Source of the DNA: Duganella sp. CF458
Lineage (GTDB): Bacteria > Pseudomonadota > Gammaproteobacteria > Burkholderiales > Burkholderiaceae_D
Assembly: GCF_900113115.1 (NCBI RefSeq)
Contig: NZ_FOOF01000008.1
Span: 1 to 64,000, forward strand
Direction: 5' to 3'
DNA length: 64,000 nucleotides
Shown: positions 43,376-52,581 of the stretch, one piece after another
Numbering within the stretch: the stretch's first letter is position 1
Layout of the letters: each line of letters opens with the position of its first letter
The notes under the pieces: generated by a model
Told to the model about the DNA's origin: nothing
What the model saw: the letters and a program-made list of their open reading frames with translations, nothing else
Databases searched by the model: none
Translations under genes and position numbers: made by a program

Positions 43376-44680
43376 ATGACAAACTATTCCGACATTTGCA
43401 TCGTTGGCGCTGGCATTGGTGGTTTGACCTGTGCGACCCGTTTGATCAACGCCGGCCTTGGCCAGCAATTGCGCATCAAGGTGTTCGACCTGAATGGCTT
43501 CGTGGGCGGCCGCATCCAGTCGCGCAAAATCGATGAGGAAGTCGCCGAACTCGGCGCTGCCCGTTATTCGCCACAGCTCCATCCGCATTTCCAGGAACTC
43601 ATGCAGGACAGCGGGCTGCCGCACGCGGTCTACCCCTTCACTGACGTGGTATCCCAGGAGCGCGAGCAACAAGAGCTGAAAGAAACCTTGCTGAGCCTGC
43701 AGCCCATGGTGAAAGAGCATCCGCAGGAATCCTTCCTCGATTTCCTCAGCCAGTATCTGGGCGCCGCCGAAGCCAGCCGCATCCTGAATGCCACCGGTTA
43801 CGACGCGCTGCAACTGCCGATCGTCACGGCCGCCATGGCTTACGACATCATCAAGAAGCATCCGGAAACGCAAAACTGCACCGAGAACGCCGGTAATGAA
43901 TGGCGCTATGCCACCGATGGCTATGGCCACCTGCTGGGCCAGCTGCAACGGCAGGCCCTGGCCGCCGGGGTGGAGTTCCGCCTCGAACATCGCCTGCTGT
44001 CGATGGAACAGTCCGGCGCCGATCATCTGCTGACCTTCAGCCACAAGGGCGAAGTCCAGATGCAGCGTGCGCGCCATGTGATCCTGGCCATGCCCCCCAC
44101 CGCCATGGCGGGCCTGAACCTGGACTTCCCGGCCGCCTGGAGTCCTTTCCAGTACGATTCCCTGCCTTTGTTCAAGGGTTTCCTGACGTTCGAGAAGAGC
44201 TGGTTCCAGTGCTTGGGGCTGAGCGACAAAATGCTGATGGCTAATAATCCCCTGCGCAAGATCTACTTCAAGAGCGATAAATACCTGCTCTTCTATACCG
44301 ACAGCCAAAGCGCCCTCTATTGGCGGGACAGCGTGGAGCAGGGCGAGGAGATTTACCTGGAGCGCGTGCGCCGCCATCTGGAGGAGGCGTTGCCGCTCAT
44401 GGGCAAGCCGCTGCCGCCGATCCAGTCGCATTTCTATAAACATTGGCCGCATGGCGTCGAGTTCTACCTGGAACCCGAAGCCAAGCATCCGACTGCCCTG
44501 GTGCATCCGAGCGGCATCATCGCCTGCTCGGACGCGTATACCTCGCACTGCGGCTGGATGGAGGGCAGCCTGACCAGCGCGCGCCATGCCTGCCAGCTCT
44601 TGCAGGAGCGCTACCAGCGGCGGCCCGAAGAAGCCGGCGACGACGATACGCTCGCTACTCCGGTGGCGGAGAGCGCATGA
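43376..44680 (+). CDS. vioA: VioA, flavin-dependent L-tryptophan oxidase
   Basis: A 434-aa FAD enzyme that oxidises L-tryptophan to the imine of indole-3-pyruvate, the first step of violacein synthesis. The N-terminal dinucleotide motif is CIVGAGIGGLTCATRLI (residues 8-24), with EVAELGAARYSPQLHP and the second FAD segment DAYTSHCGWMEGSLTSARHA near the C-terminus. It is slightly longer than the Chromobacterium enzyme (about 418 aa, from memory). A ribosome site AAAAGGA precedes ATG 43376. It overlaps vioB by four bases (ATGA) and begins a tightly packed five-gene operon. Confidence 0.95.
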   Translation: MTNYSDICIVGAGIGGLTCATRLINAGLGQQLRIKVFDLNGFVGGRIQSRKIDEEVAELGAARYSPQLHPHFQELMQDSGLPHAVYPFTDVVSQEREQQELKETLLSLQPMVKEHPQESFLDFLSQYLGAAEASRILNATGYDALQLPIVTAAMAYDIIKKHPETQNCTENAGNEWRYATDGYGHLLGQLQRQALAAGVEFRLEHRLLSMEQSGADHLLTFSHKGEVQMQRARHVILAMPPTAMAGLNLDFPAAWSPFQYDSLPLFKGFLTFEKSWFQCLGLSDKMLMANNPLRKIYFKSDKYLLFYTDSQSALYWRDSVEQGEEIYLERVRRHLEEALPLMGKPLPPIQSHFYKHWPHGVEFYLEPEAKHPTALVHPSGIIACSDAYTSHCGWMEGSLTSARHACQLLQERYQRRPEEAGDDDTLATPVAESA

Positions 44681-47600
44681 GCGTCCTGGATTTCCCCCGT
44701 TTGCATTTTCGCGGCTTTGCCCGCGCCAATGTCCCCACCGCCAACCGCAATACGCACGGGCACATCGATATTGCCACCAATGTGGTATCGATGGCGGGCG
44801 AGCCCTTCGATCTGAGCCGGGCGCCGTCGGAATTTCATGCTCACTTGAAACAGCTGCCGCCGCGCTTCAATGCCGCCGGCAAGCCCGATCCGGAGGGCAT
44901 TTTCAGCCAGGCCGCCGGCTACAATGCGTGCGGCAATAATCACTTTTCCTGGGAAAACACCAGGATCACCGGTGTCCAGCTAGGGGAGGGTAGCGTGGAT
45001 ACCGGGGATGCGCTGGTCGGCGCCAAGCTGGCCTTGTGGGGCCACTACAATGACTACCTGCGCACCACGTTCAACCGCGCCCGCTGGGTGGACAATAATC
45101 CGGCCCAGCCCGATACCACGCTGATTTACGCCGGCCAATTCACGCTGAGCGGTGAGCAGGCGGGGCCTCACACCCCCAGCCTGTTCAGTGCCGAGATGGA
45201 GCAGGCGCATTCCGTGCGCTGGCTGGGCCACGGCCACATCACCGAGCGCAGCGGCCATTTTCTTGACGAGGAATTCGGGCGCTCGCGGCTGTTCCAATTT
45301 TCGCTCGCCAAGCAGGCCCCGCATTTCCTATTCAACCCCGAAGTGCCGCTACCCGCCAGCCTGTGCGCCTTGCAGCAAGCGTTGGCCGCGGAGGATGTGC
45401 TGGGATTGACGGTCCAGTACGCCCTGTTCAATATGTCGACGCCGCTGAAACCCGATGCGCCGGTGTTCTACGACCTGGCCGGCAGCATCGGGTTGTGGCG
45501 CCGGGATGAACTGGCCACCTATCCGGCCGGTCGCCTGTTGCTGCCGCGCCAGGGTAGCCTGGGGCCGGTGCTGGTGAAAGTGCATGCGGACCGGGTGTCG
45601 TTGAATATGCCGACCGCCATTCCGTTTACCACCCGTGCGGCCAGCGCCGTCTCCGAGCAGCATCCGACGCATGCGCTGGGCGCCCAGCAGGCGCTGGGCG
45701 ACTTGCGGCTGGAGGATGGCGCGGGCAGGCTGCTTGCCCACATCCCCGAGGCGCTGTATCTCGATTACTGGCGTCATCATGGGGTCTTCGACGTGCCGCT
45801 GCAGCATGCGGCCGCGGCCGCCGGGGGACTGCGCCTGGGCAGCGCGCTGGGGCAGTGGGAGGAAGCCGACTGGGTGCTGCAGTCCGACAGCAACCAGCTG
45901 TACCTGGAGTCGCCCAATCGCGAGAAGGGACTCGATTATCCGCAGACGATCACGCTGCAAAGCCGTTTCCGCGGCGCCCTGGCGGCCCATCCCGCGCTGG
46001 TGCCACTGGCTGAAGAGGGCGAAATGCTGGCCCTGGAGCTGCAAGCTTCGGCGCACGGCCCTGGCTACGCAGAGCTGCGCGTCACGGGGCGCCGCCCCGG
46101 CGCCACCCGCATCGTGCTCGGCGACGGACTGGAACGCCAGCATATCGGCGTGCGCGTGCTGCCGGACGATTGGCATCTGGATGAGGTCCCGGCCGAACAG
46201 GTCGACTACGCCTTCCTCTACCGGCATGTGATGGGCTATTACGAGCTGATCTATCCCTTCATGGCGGACAAGGTGTTCAGCCTGGCGGACCAATGCAAGT
46301 GCGATACTTATGCGCGCCTGATGTGGCAGATGTGCGATCCGCAAAACCGCGACAAGAGCTATTACATGCCGAGTACGCGCGAACTGTCGCAGCCGAAAGC
46401 GCGCCTGTTCCTGAAGTACCTGACCCAGGTCGAAGCCGCCGCCAAGAACAGCGTGGCGGCCACGGCGGGTCCCGCACCAGCGCCGGCCATCGGCAGCAAG
46501 GCCGAGCTGGTCGAGGAGCTGAAAAAAGCCGTCGACCTCGAGTTGTCGCTCATGCTGCAGTACCTCTATGCCGCTTATTCCATCCCCAATTATGAGCAAG
46601 GCGTGCAACTGGTGGCCGCCGGCCGTTGGCTGGCCGCCGAGCTGGAGCTGGCCAGCGGCGGTGCGGACCGGCGCCGCAACAGCGGTGCGCGCGGCACCCT
46701 GCTCGAAATCGCCCACGAAGAAATGATCCACTATCTGGTGGTCAATAATGTGCTGATGGCGCTCGGCGAGCCTTTCTACGCTGGCTGTCCGCTGCTGGGC
46801 GAGCAGGCGCGCCAGCGCTTTGGCCTTGACACGGAATTTGCCTTCGAACCGTTTTCCGAGCACGCGCTGGCCCGCTTCGTGCGCTTCGAGTGGCCCGATT
46901 ACCTGCCCACGCCGGGCAAATCGGTGGCGACCTTCTACGCGGCGATCCGGCGCGCGCTGGCCGATTTGCCTGAGTTGTTCGCGGCGGGCGCCGGGCAGGG
47001 CGGCGGCGAACACCATTTGTTCTTGAAGGAATTGACCAACCGCGCTTATCCCGCTTATCAGCTCGCAGTGAGCGACCGCGACAGCGCGCTGTTCGCGATC
47101 GACTTCGTCACCGGGCAGGGGGAGGGCGTGGCGCTCGATTCGCCGCATTTCGCCACCTCGCATTTCCAGCGGCTGCGCACCCTGGCCGGCCAGTTCGCGG
47201 CGCTCGGCAAGCCCTTCGAGCCAGCCCTGCCGGCGCTGAAGAATCCGCTGCTCGAGGCGGGTGCGGAAGGCGGTTTGGTGAGCGACACCAATGCGCTCGC
47301 CTTGATGCGGCTGTACCAGGGAGGCTACGAATTGACCTTCCTGTTGATGGCCCACCATTTCGCGCAAAAACCCGCCGGCAGCCTGCGCCGTTCGCGCCTG
47401 ATGAACGCCTCGATCGACATCATGACCGGGGTGCTGCGGCCCTTGTCGGCGGCGCTGATGAATATGCCGTCCGGCCTGCCGGGACGCAACGCCGGCCCGC
47501 CGTTGCCGGCGCCGCCCGCCGCCATGGTCAGTGCCGACTACGGCGAAGGTTGCGCGCAGCTGGCGCAGAAATGCCTGGCGCTGGCCCGCTACGGGCGCAG

Positions 47601-47703
47601 CCTGGAAGCCGGCGTGGTCGGCCTGGCGCCGATCGAAATGTTGGAGTTTTTTAATCAGCAATTGACCGATTTATCTCAGGGAACGATGTCTAGAGAGGCT
47701 TGA
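44677..47703 (+). CDS. vioB: VioB, iminophenyl-pyruvate/indole-pyruvate imine dimer synthase
   Basis: A 1008-aa protein that couples two imine molecules into the dimer used by VioE. The family (with RebD of rebeccamycin) binds heme in the N-terminal two-thirds. The C-terminal ferritin-like part is visible in LEIAHEEMIHYLVVNNVLMA (about residues 677-696). The start MSVLDFPRLHFRGFARANVP at 44677 is the family N-terminus; the frame is open upstream to 44443 within vioA, but that part is not VioB. The length agrees with C. violaceum (about 998 aa). It ends one base before vioC's ATG. Confidence 0.95.
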   Translation: MSVLDFPRLHFRGFARANVPTANRNTHGHIDIATNVVSMAGEPFDLSRAPSEFHAHLKQLPPRFNAAGKPDPEGIFSQAAGYNACGNNHFSWENTRITGVQLGEGSVDTGDALVGAKLALWGHYNDYLRTTFNRARWVDNNPAQPDTTLIYAGQFTLSGEQAGPHTPSLFSAEMEQAHSVRWLGHGHITERSGHFLDEEFGRSRLFQFSLAKQAPHFLFNPEVPLPASLCALQQALAAEDVLGLTVQYALFNMSTPLKPDAPVFYDLAGSIGLWRRDELATYPAGRLLLPRQGSLGPVLVKVHADRVSLNMPTAIPFTTRAASAVSEQHPTHALGAQQALGDLRLEDGAGRLLAHIPEALYLDYWRHHGVFDVPLQHAAAAAGGLRLGSALGQWEEADWVLQSDSNQLYLESPNREKGLDYPQTITLQSRFRGALAAHPALVPLAEEGEMLALELQASAHGPGYAELRVTGRRPGATRIVLGDGLERQHIGVRVLPDDWHLDEVPAEQVDYAFLYRHVMGYYELIYPFMADKVFSLADQCKCDTYARLMWQMCDPQNRDKSYYMPSTRELSQPKARLFLKYLTQVEAAAKNSVAATAGPAPAPAIGSKAELVEELKKAVDLELSLMLQYLYAAYSIPNYEQGVQLVAAGRWLAAELELASGGADRRRNSGARGTLLEIAHEEMIHYLVVNNVLMALGEPFYAGCPLLGEQARQRFGLDTEFAFEPFSEHALARFVRFEWPDYLPTPGKSVATFYAAIRRALADLPELFAAGAGQGGGEHHLFLKELTNRAYPAYQLAVSDRDSALFAIDFVTGQGEGVALDSPHFATSHFQRLRTLAGQFAALGKPFEPALPALKNPLLEAGAEGGLVSDTNALALMRLYQGGYELTFLLMAHHFAQKPAGSLRRSRLMNASIDIMTGVLRPLSAALMNMPSGLPGRNAGPPLPAPPAAMVSADYGEGCAQLAQKCLALARYGRSLEAGVVGLAPIEMLEFFNQQLTDLSQGTMSREA

Positions 47704-47704
47704 T

Positions 47705-48994
47705 ATGCATAAAATTATCATCGTCGGCGGCGGCCTGGCAGGCAGTCTGGCCGCCATCTATCTGGCGCGGCGCGGACACGATGTCCACGTGATCGAAAAG
47801 CGCGCCGACCCGCTGCAGGAACCCCCGGCCAATGCCGACCCCATCAGCTCACGCGCCATCGGCGTCAGCATGACCGTGCGCGGCATCAAAGCGGTGCTGG
47901 CGGCCGGCATCAGCATGCAGGAGCTGAGCCAGTGCGGTGAACCTGTGGTCGGCATGGCGTTTTCCATCCGCGGCCAATACAAAGTGCGCGAGCTGCACCC
48001 GCTCGAAGGCTTGTTCCCGCTGTCCCTGAACCGCAACGCCTTCCAGCGCCTGCTCAATCAATACGCGGCCAGGCACCAGGTGAAATACTCATTCGAGCAC
48101 AAATGCCTGGATGTCGACCTGGAGCGCAAAACCGTGCTGGTCCAGGGGCCGGACGGCGTTGTGCAGCATCTGCATGGCGACCTGATTATCGGTGCCGATG
48201 GCGCCCACTCGGCGGTGCGGCGTGCCATGCAGAGCGGCATGCGGCGCTTCGAATTCAAGCAGAGTTTTTTCCGCCACGGCTACAAGACCATGGTGCTGCC
48301 GAATGCCGAAGCGCTCGGCTTCCGCAAGGATCTGCTGTACTTCTTCGGTATGGATTCCAAGGGGGTGTTTGCCGGCCGCGCCGCCACCATCCCGGACGGC
48401 AGTATCAGCTTCGCGATCTGCCTGCCGTATGTCGGCGCGCCCAGCCTGAACACTCAAGACCGCGAAGTCATGGCCGGGTTTTTCGGCCGTTACTTCGGCA
48501 ACCTGCCGCCGGCCAGCCGCGCGGAACTGCTGGACCAGTTCATGGCGCTGCCCAGCAACGACCTGATCAACGTCCGCTCCAGCACCTTCCACTATAAGGG
48601 CCATGTGCTGCTGATCGGCGACTCGGCCCATGCCACCGCGCCCTTCCTTGGGCAGGGCATGAATATGGCGCTGGAAGACGTGCAGGTCTTCGTCGGCTTG
48701 CTGGAAAAGCATGGCAATGCCCTGGAGCTGGCCTTGCCCGAGTTCACCCGCCAGCGCAAGGTGCAGGCCGACGCCATGCAGGAGATGGCGATCGCCAACT
48801 ACGAGGTGCTGAGCAATCCGAACTTCCTGTTTTTCCTGCAGGCGCGCTACACCCGCTATATGCACCAGAGATTCCCGCGGGTCTATCCGCCCGACATGGC
48901 AGAGAAACTGTATTTCACATCGGTTCCTTACGCTGAACTGCAGCAAATCCAGAAGAAGCAAAACGTGTGGTACAAACTTGGAAGGGTAAATTAA
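47705..48994 (+). CDS. vioC: VioC, violacein synthase, FAD-dependent oxygenase
   Basis: A 429-aa aromatic-hydroxylase-type flavoprotein that oxidises C2 of the indole and completes violacein. It starts MHKIIIVGGGLAGSLAAIYL (FAD-binding, residues 4-13), with the second FAD motif GDSAHATAPFLGQGMNMALE near residue 305. The length is the same as the family's. It is co-transcribed: a one-base gap to vioB, and its TAA overlaps vioD's ATG by one base. Confidence 0.95.
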   Translation: MHKIIIVGGGLAGSLAAIYLARRGHDVHVIEKRADPLQEPPANADPISSRAIGVSMTVRGIKAVLAAGISMQELSQCGEPVVGMAFSIRGQYKVRELHPLEGLFPLSLNRNAFQRLLNQYAARHQVKYSFEHKCLDVDLERKTVLVQGPDGVVQHLHGDLIIGADGAHSAVRRAMQSGMRRFEFKQSFFRHGYKTMVLPNAEALGFRKDLLYFFGMDSKGVFAGRAATIPDGSISFAICLPYVGAPSLNTQDREVMAGFFGRYFGNLPPASRAELLDQFMALPSNDLINVRSSTFHYKGHVLLIGDSAHATAPFLGQGMNMALEDVQVFVGLLEKHGNALELALPEFTRQRKVQADAMQEMAIANYEVLSNPNFLFFLQARYTRYMHQRFPRVYPPDMAEKLYFTSVPYAELQQIQKKQNVWYKLGRVN

Positions 48995-50112
48995 TGAAGA
49001 TTCTCGTTATTGGCGCCGGCCCGGCAGGATTGATCTTTGCCAGCCAGATGAAGCAAGCCCAGCCTGGCTGGGACATCCGTATCGCGGAAAAAAACACCCA
49101 GGAAGAAGTGCTGGGCTGGGGCGTGGTATTGCCGGGACGGCCGCCGCGCCATCCGGCCAACCCCCTGTCCTACCTGGAGCAGCCGGAGCGGCTCAATCCG
49201 CAGTACCTGGAAGAATTCAAGCTGGTGCACCAGGACCAGGCCAATCTGATGAGCACCGGCGTCACCCTGTGCGGCGTGGAGCGGCGCGGCCTGGTGCAGG
49301 CGCTGCGGGCCAAATGCGTGGCGGCCGGCATCGCGATCAGCTACGAAACGCCGCCGGCCAGCCAGGCCCAGCTCGAAGCCGAGTACGACCTGGTGGTGGT
49401 GGCCAATGGCGTCAACCACAAGACACTGGAACTGCCGCCGTCGCTGGCGCCGCAGATCGATTTCGGGCGCAACAAGTACATCTGGTACGGCACCACCCAG
49501 CTGTTCGACCAAATGAACCTGGTGTTCCGCAGCAATGCGCAAGGCATGTTCATCGGCCACGCCTACCGGTATTCGGACACGATGAGCACGTTCGTGGTCG
49601 AATGCGATGAACCGGCGTATGCCCGGGCCGAGCTGGAAATGCGCTCCGAGCGCGATGCCGCTGCCTATATCGCCAAGGTCTTCCAGGCCGAACTGGGCGG
49701 TCACGCCCTGGTCAGCCAGCCCGGCCAAGGCTGGCGCAATTTCATGACCCTCGGTCACGACCGCGCCTGCGAGGGCAAGTTCGTCCTGATCGGCGATGCG
49801 CTGCAATCGGGCCACTTCTCGATCGGCCACGGCACGACCATGGCAGTGGTGCTGGCCCTGCTGCTGGTGAAAACCCTCAGCGCTGACACCGATCCGGCTG
49901 CCGCCCTGGCCAACTTCAACGCCCGGGCGCTGCCATTGGCGCAGCTGTTCAAGAAGCATGCCGACAGCAGCCGCCTGTGGTTCGAAACCGTGGCTGAACG
50001 CATGGGGCTGAGCAACGCGGAATTGACTGCCAGCTTCGATGCCCGGCGCAAGGATCTGCCGCCGCTGCAGGATGCACTGATGGCCAGCCTCGGCTACGCC
50101 CTGGGCCGTTGA
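48994..50112 (+). CDS. vioD: VioD, protodeoxyviolaceinate monooxygenase, FAD-dependent
   Basis: A 372-aa flavoprotein that hydroxylates C5 of the protodeoxyviolaceinic-acid indole. The start is MKILVIGAGPAGLIFASQMK, directly at the FAD motif. The second FAD motif is LIGDALQSGHFSIGHGTTMA (about residues 263-282). I chose ATG 48994 because it overlaps the vioC stop (TAATG), has GAAGGG upstream, and agrees with the known start; a longer start at 48967 adds nine unrelated residues. Length matches the family (about 373). Confidence 0.95.
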   Translation: MKILVIGAGPAGLIFASQMKQAQPGWDIRIAEKNTQEEVLGWGVVLPGRPPRHPANPLSYLEQPERLNPQYLEEFKLVHQDQANLMSTGVTLCGVERRGLVQALRAKCVAAGIAISYETPPASQAQLEAEYDLVVVANGVNHKTLELPPSLAPQIDFGRNKYIWYGTTQLFDQMNLVFRSNAQGMFIGHAYRYSDTMSTFVVECDEPAYARAELEMRSERDAAAYIAKVFQAELGGHALVSQPGQGWRNFMTLGHDRACEGKFVLIGDALQSGHFSIGHGTTMAVVLALLLVKTLSADTDPAAALANFNARALPLAQLFKKHADSSRLWFETVAERMGLSNAELTASFDARRKDLPPLQDALMASLGYALGR

Positions 50113-50122
50113 GGAGACGCCG

Positions 50123-50704
50123 ATGCCCATCCACGCCACGCCGCCGCTGCTGCCGCAGCAATGGAGCAGTGCCTATATCTCGTATTGGCTGCCGATGCTG
50201 GAGGACGACCAGATCACCTCCGGCTATTGCTGGTTCGATTATGGCCGCAATATCTGCCGCATCGACGGCTTGTTCAATCCCTGGTCGGAACGGGACACCG
50301 GGCACCGGCTGTGGATGTCGGAAATCGGCGACGCCCGGCGCGGCCAAAGCCGCAAGCAGAAAGTGGCTTATGCCAGGGAAACGGCGGCGGCCGGCGTCCG
50401 GCTGTACGAGTCGGCCCTGCCCGATACGGTAACGCCCTTCCAGGAACTGTTCCTGCCGCAGGCGATTCTGGTTGACGGCGCGGCCCGCCATGACGGCTGC
50501 CACACCGTGCTGGGCCAGTCCGCCGACGCCTGGGTGGTGGAGCAGGACGGCAGGGCGCCGTCGGTGTTCTACCTGCAGGCCGGCGGCAGCCGCTTGCTGC
50601 GCATGGTGACCGGCCACGACGCGCAGCATGTTTCGGTGCGCGACTTCCCTAACTTCCTGGCCGGCGATATTCCGGACAGCGTCTTCATGGCGCCGCCAGG
50701 CTGA
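50123..50704 (+). CDS. vioE: VioE, prodeoxyviolacein synthase
   Basis: A 193-aa cofactor-free protein that diverts the VioB dimer from chromopyrrolic acid into prodeoxyviolacein by a 1,2-indole shift. The residues reported as important in C. violaceum VioE (Tyr17, Ser19, Asn51, Glu66, Arg172, from memory) are all present with an offset of one: Tyr18 and Ser20 in SAYISYW, Asn52 in LFNPWSE, Glu67 in MSEIGD, Arg173 in VRDFPNF. It follows vioD by 10 bases behind GAGGAG. All five vio genes are complete, so the strain should make violacein. Confidence 0.95.
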   Translation: MPIHATPPLLPQQWSSAYISYWLPMLEDDQITSGYCWFDYGRNICRIDGLFNPWSERDTGHRLWMSEIGDARRGQSRKQKVAYARETAAAGVRLYESALPDTVTPFQELFLPQAILVDGAARHDGCHTVLGQSADAWVVEQDGRAPSVFYLQAGGSRLLRMVTGHDAQHVSVRDFPNFLAGDIPDSVFMAPPG

Positions 50705-50730
50705 TCCGGCGCTGTTCGCCCATCCTTGCC

Positions 50731-50748
50731 GCTCATGCTTGCATGAGC
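50731..50748 (+). promoter_or_regulatory. Perfect hairpin between vioE and the exporter gene
   Basis: GCTCATGC and GCATGAGC are exact complements around a TT spacer. The element lies 27 bases after vioE and 23 before the MFS start. There is no run of T directly after it, so it is more likely an intercistronic stability or attenuation element, or an operator, than a full terminator. Confidence 0.45.
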
Positions 50749-50770
50749 CCGACTTTTGCAGGAGATCTGT

Positions 50771-51952
50771 ATGCCTTTGCTTGTCTATATTTTAGGATTG
50801 ACGGTGTTCTCGCTGAGCACCTCCGAATTCATGGTGGCGGGGATGATGCCGTCGCTGGCCAACGCCTTGGGCGAGCCGGTGGCGCGCATCGGCTATCTGA
50901 TTTCCATCTATGCCCTGGGCATGGTGATCGGCGGCCCCCTGGTCACCTTCGGCATGCTGAAGCTGCGCATCCCGAACAAACAGGGCTTGCTTTGCCTGTT
51001 AGGCCTGTATGCCATCGCCCAGTCGGCGGCCGCTTCGGCGGCCAGCTATGAGCTCATGGCCGTGGCGCGGCTGCTCACCGGCGTGGCCGGCGCCGCCTGT
51101 TTCGGGGTGTCGCTTGCCATCTGCGCCGAAACCGTCAGCCCGCCGCTGCGCGGCCGCGCCGCAGCGGTCGTGATCGGCGGCCTCATGCTGGCGTCGGTGG
51201 TGGGCATGCCGCTCACGACGTTCATCGATCAGCAAGTGGGATGGCGGGCCAGCTTCTGGCTGGTGGTGGCGCTGACGCTGCTGTGCATGCTGCTGGTCAC
51301 GTTGCTGGTGCCCCATTCCAAGGCGTCCATGGATATCAGCCTTGGCCGGGAACTGGGCGAGTTCCGCAAGCGCGAACTGTGGGCGGCCTATGCCACCAGC
51401 GCCCTGGTCATCAGCGCGATTTTCGCCGCCTTCAGCTATTTCGCGCCCATCCTGACCATGGTCAGCGGCTTCCCCACCAGCGCGATTCCCTGGCTGCTGG
51501 GCGTGTACGGCATCGCCAACGTGGTGGGCAATGGCGTGGTGGGGCGCTATGCGGACCGGTACACCATTCCCATCCTGGCCGGCGGCATGGTGGTCCTGAG
51601 CATCGCCTTGGCCCTGTTCGCCGTGTTTGCCCACCTGCAGAGCGCCAGCCTGGCGTTGCTGGTCGTGATCGGCCTGGTCGGCATGTCCATGAATCCGGCC
51701 ATCATTGCGCGCGTGATGCGGATCGCCCATCCCGGGCCGCTGGTCAACACGGTACACACCTCCGTCATCAATATTGGCCTGAGCGCCGGCGCCTGGGTCG
51801 GCGGGCTGGGGATCGCCGCCGGCCATGGTTTGCTCTCGCCGCTGTGGGTCGGGGTGGCGCTGGCGATTCTAGGCCTGCTCAGCCTGCTTCCCTACCTCGG
51901 ACAGAAACCAGGCGAGGCGCAAGCCGCCGCCTTCACCGCCCGTGCCGATTGA
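50771..51952 (+). CDS. MFS (DHA1-type) exporter in the violacein operon
   Basis: A 393-aa 12-helix transporter. The start MPLLVYILGLTVFSLSTSEF (with AGGAGATCTGT before ATG 50771) and SEFMVAGMMPSLANALG are typical of the AraJ/YdhP-type DHA1 branch. The loop motif GRYADRYTIP is equivalent to the MFS loop G-[RY]-x-D-R. Its position 67 bp downstream of vioE suggests export of violacein or a related compound. Sugar- or drug-efflux activity is also possible. A frame opens upstream at 50756, but the internal ATG has the better ribosome site. Confidence 0.82.
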   Translation: MPLLVYILGLTVFSLSTSEFMVAGMMPSLANALGEPVARIGYLISIYALGMVIGGPLVTFGMLKLRIPNKQGLLCLLGLYAIAQSAAASAASYELMAVARLLTGVAGAACFGVSLAICAETVSPPLRGRAAAVVIGGLMLASVVGMPLTTFIDQQVGWRASFWLVVALTLLCMLLVTLLVPHSKASMDISLGRELGEFRKRELWAAYATSALVISAIFAAFSYFAPILTMVSGFPTSAIPWLLGVYGIANVVGNGVVGRYADRYTIPILAGGMVVLSIALALFAVFAHLQSASLALLVVIGLVGMSMNPAIIARVMRIAHPGPLVNTVHTSVINIGLSAGAWVGGLGIAAGHGLLSPLWVGVALAILGLLSLLPYLGQKPGEAQAAAFTARAD

Positions 51953-51984
51953 CAGCGGCCCGGTCCAAACAAGGAGCAGACAGC

Positions 51985-52374
51985 ATGGAAGTTTTCGCTT
52001 CGCTTGCCGGATTTCTCGGCATTAGCTATCCCGGCGAGCTCTTGATTGCGGACGCAAGGCATCGCCCGGAGCAGGTGCTGATCATCCATTTCCAGTACGG
52101 TTCGTGTGACCTGAGCCGGGTGTTTGAGGTGGTGGACAGGATACGGAAAGTGCTGGCCAAGGCGGGGGCTGGCGAATATCGCGGCAATGACGCCGCGCCA
52201 GACGGCAGTGCAGTCTTCCTCCATTTCTATGGCCGCGATGCAGATCAATTGCTCCGGGTCATTGAACCGATATTGGAAGAGATCCCGTTCCTGCGCGGGG
52301 CCGAGGTGAAAAAGCGCATCGGCCCTGCTGCAGGCGCTGTCATCGAAGTGATGCCTCGTATCGGTAGCAAGTAG
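51985..52374 (+). CDS. Conserved hypothetical protein (129 aa) at the end of the violacein operon
   Basis: It starts 32 bases after the exporter behind CAAGGAGCAGAC. The product MEVFASLAGFLGISYPGELL continues VLIIHFQYGSCDLSRVFEV, GAGEYRGNDAAPDGSAVFLH and FYGRDADQLLRVIEPILEEI. This pattern (FxYG-x-xDL, GE-[FY]-x-GN, DG-x5-YG-x-DAD) belongs to a small conserved family I recall only as hypothetical, sometimes near immunity-type genes. It is soluble, with no signal. It could be a regulator or modifier of the pathway, or a passenger gene. Confidence 0.7.
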   Translation: MEVFASLAGFLGISYPGELLIADARHRPEQVLIIHFQYGSCDLSRVFEVVDRIRKVLAKAGAGEYRGNDAAPDGSAVFLHFYGRDADQLLRVIEPILEEIPFLRGAEVKKRIGPAAGAVIEVMPRIGSK

Positions 52375-52487
52375 ACGTTGTCGCTGGACGGGCAGCCCTC
52401 CCGTTTGGACATCCTGGCCGGCGGAGTGCATGGATGACTAGCTTGTGCCCCTGGCGCCGGGGGCTGGGGAGCGCCAGCCCAACGTCT
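52373..52487 (+). terminator. Inverted repeats downstream of the violacein operon
   Basis: AGACGTTG (52373-52380) and CAACGTCT (52480-52487) are exact complements about 100 bases apart; adjoining CTGG/CCAG extend the match. Between them CTGGCGC (52451) and GCGCCAG (52471) form a second stem. Nested stems directly after the last gene suggest a 3' terminator or RNA-end structure. No T-run follows. Confidence 0.35.
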
Positions 52488-52581
52488 AAAGCGAATTGGA
52501 GTGACAACGTCTTACCGAGCCTTTGAAGGGAAACGGCGTATAAATGAGAACCGCGTACACTCGGTAGTGAAAACTCCGGAC

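Noticed and set aside
43343..44587. A 414-codon open frame antisense to vioA
   Set aside because: Composition is typical of a shadow frame, there is no ribosome site, and VioA is clearly the coding strand.
44443..44676. An N-terminal extension of VioB inside vioA
   Set aside because: The family N-terminus is at 44677, which forms an ATGA overlap with vioA. The extension is out-of-frame vioA sequence.
45349..47661. A 770-codon open frame antisense to vioB
   Set aside because: It is the mirror frame of a high-GC gene and reads as His/Gln/Arg-rich low-complexity protein. VioB on the other strand is unambiguous.
49755..51826. Long minus-strand frames opposite vioD, vioE and the MFS gene
   Set aside because: They are shadows of the plus-strand genes, with His/Gln/Arg-rich composition and no family similarity.
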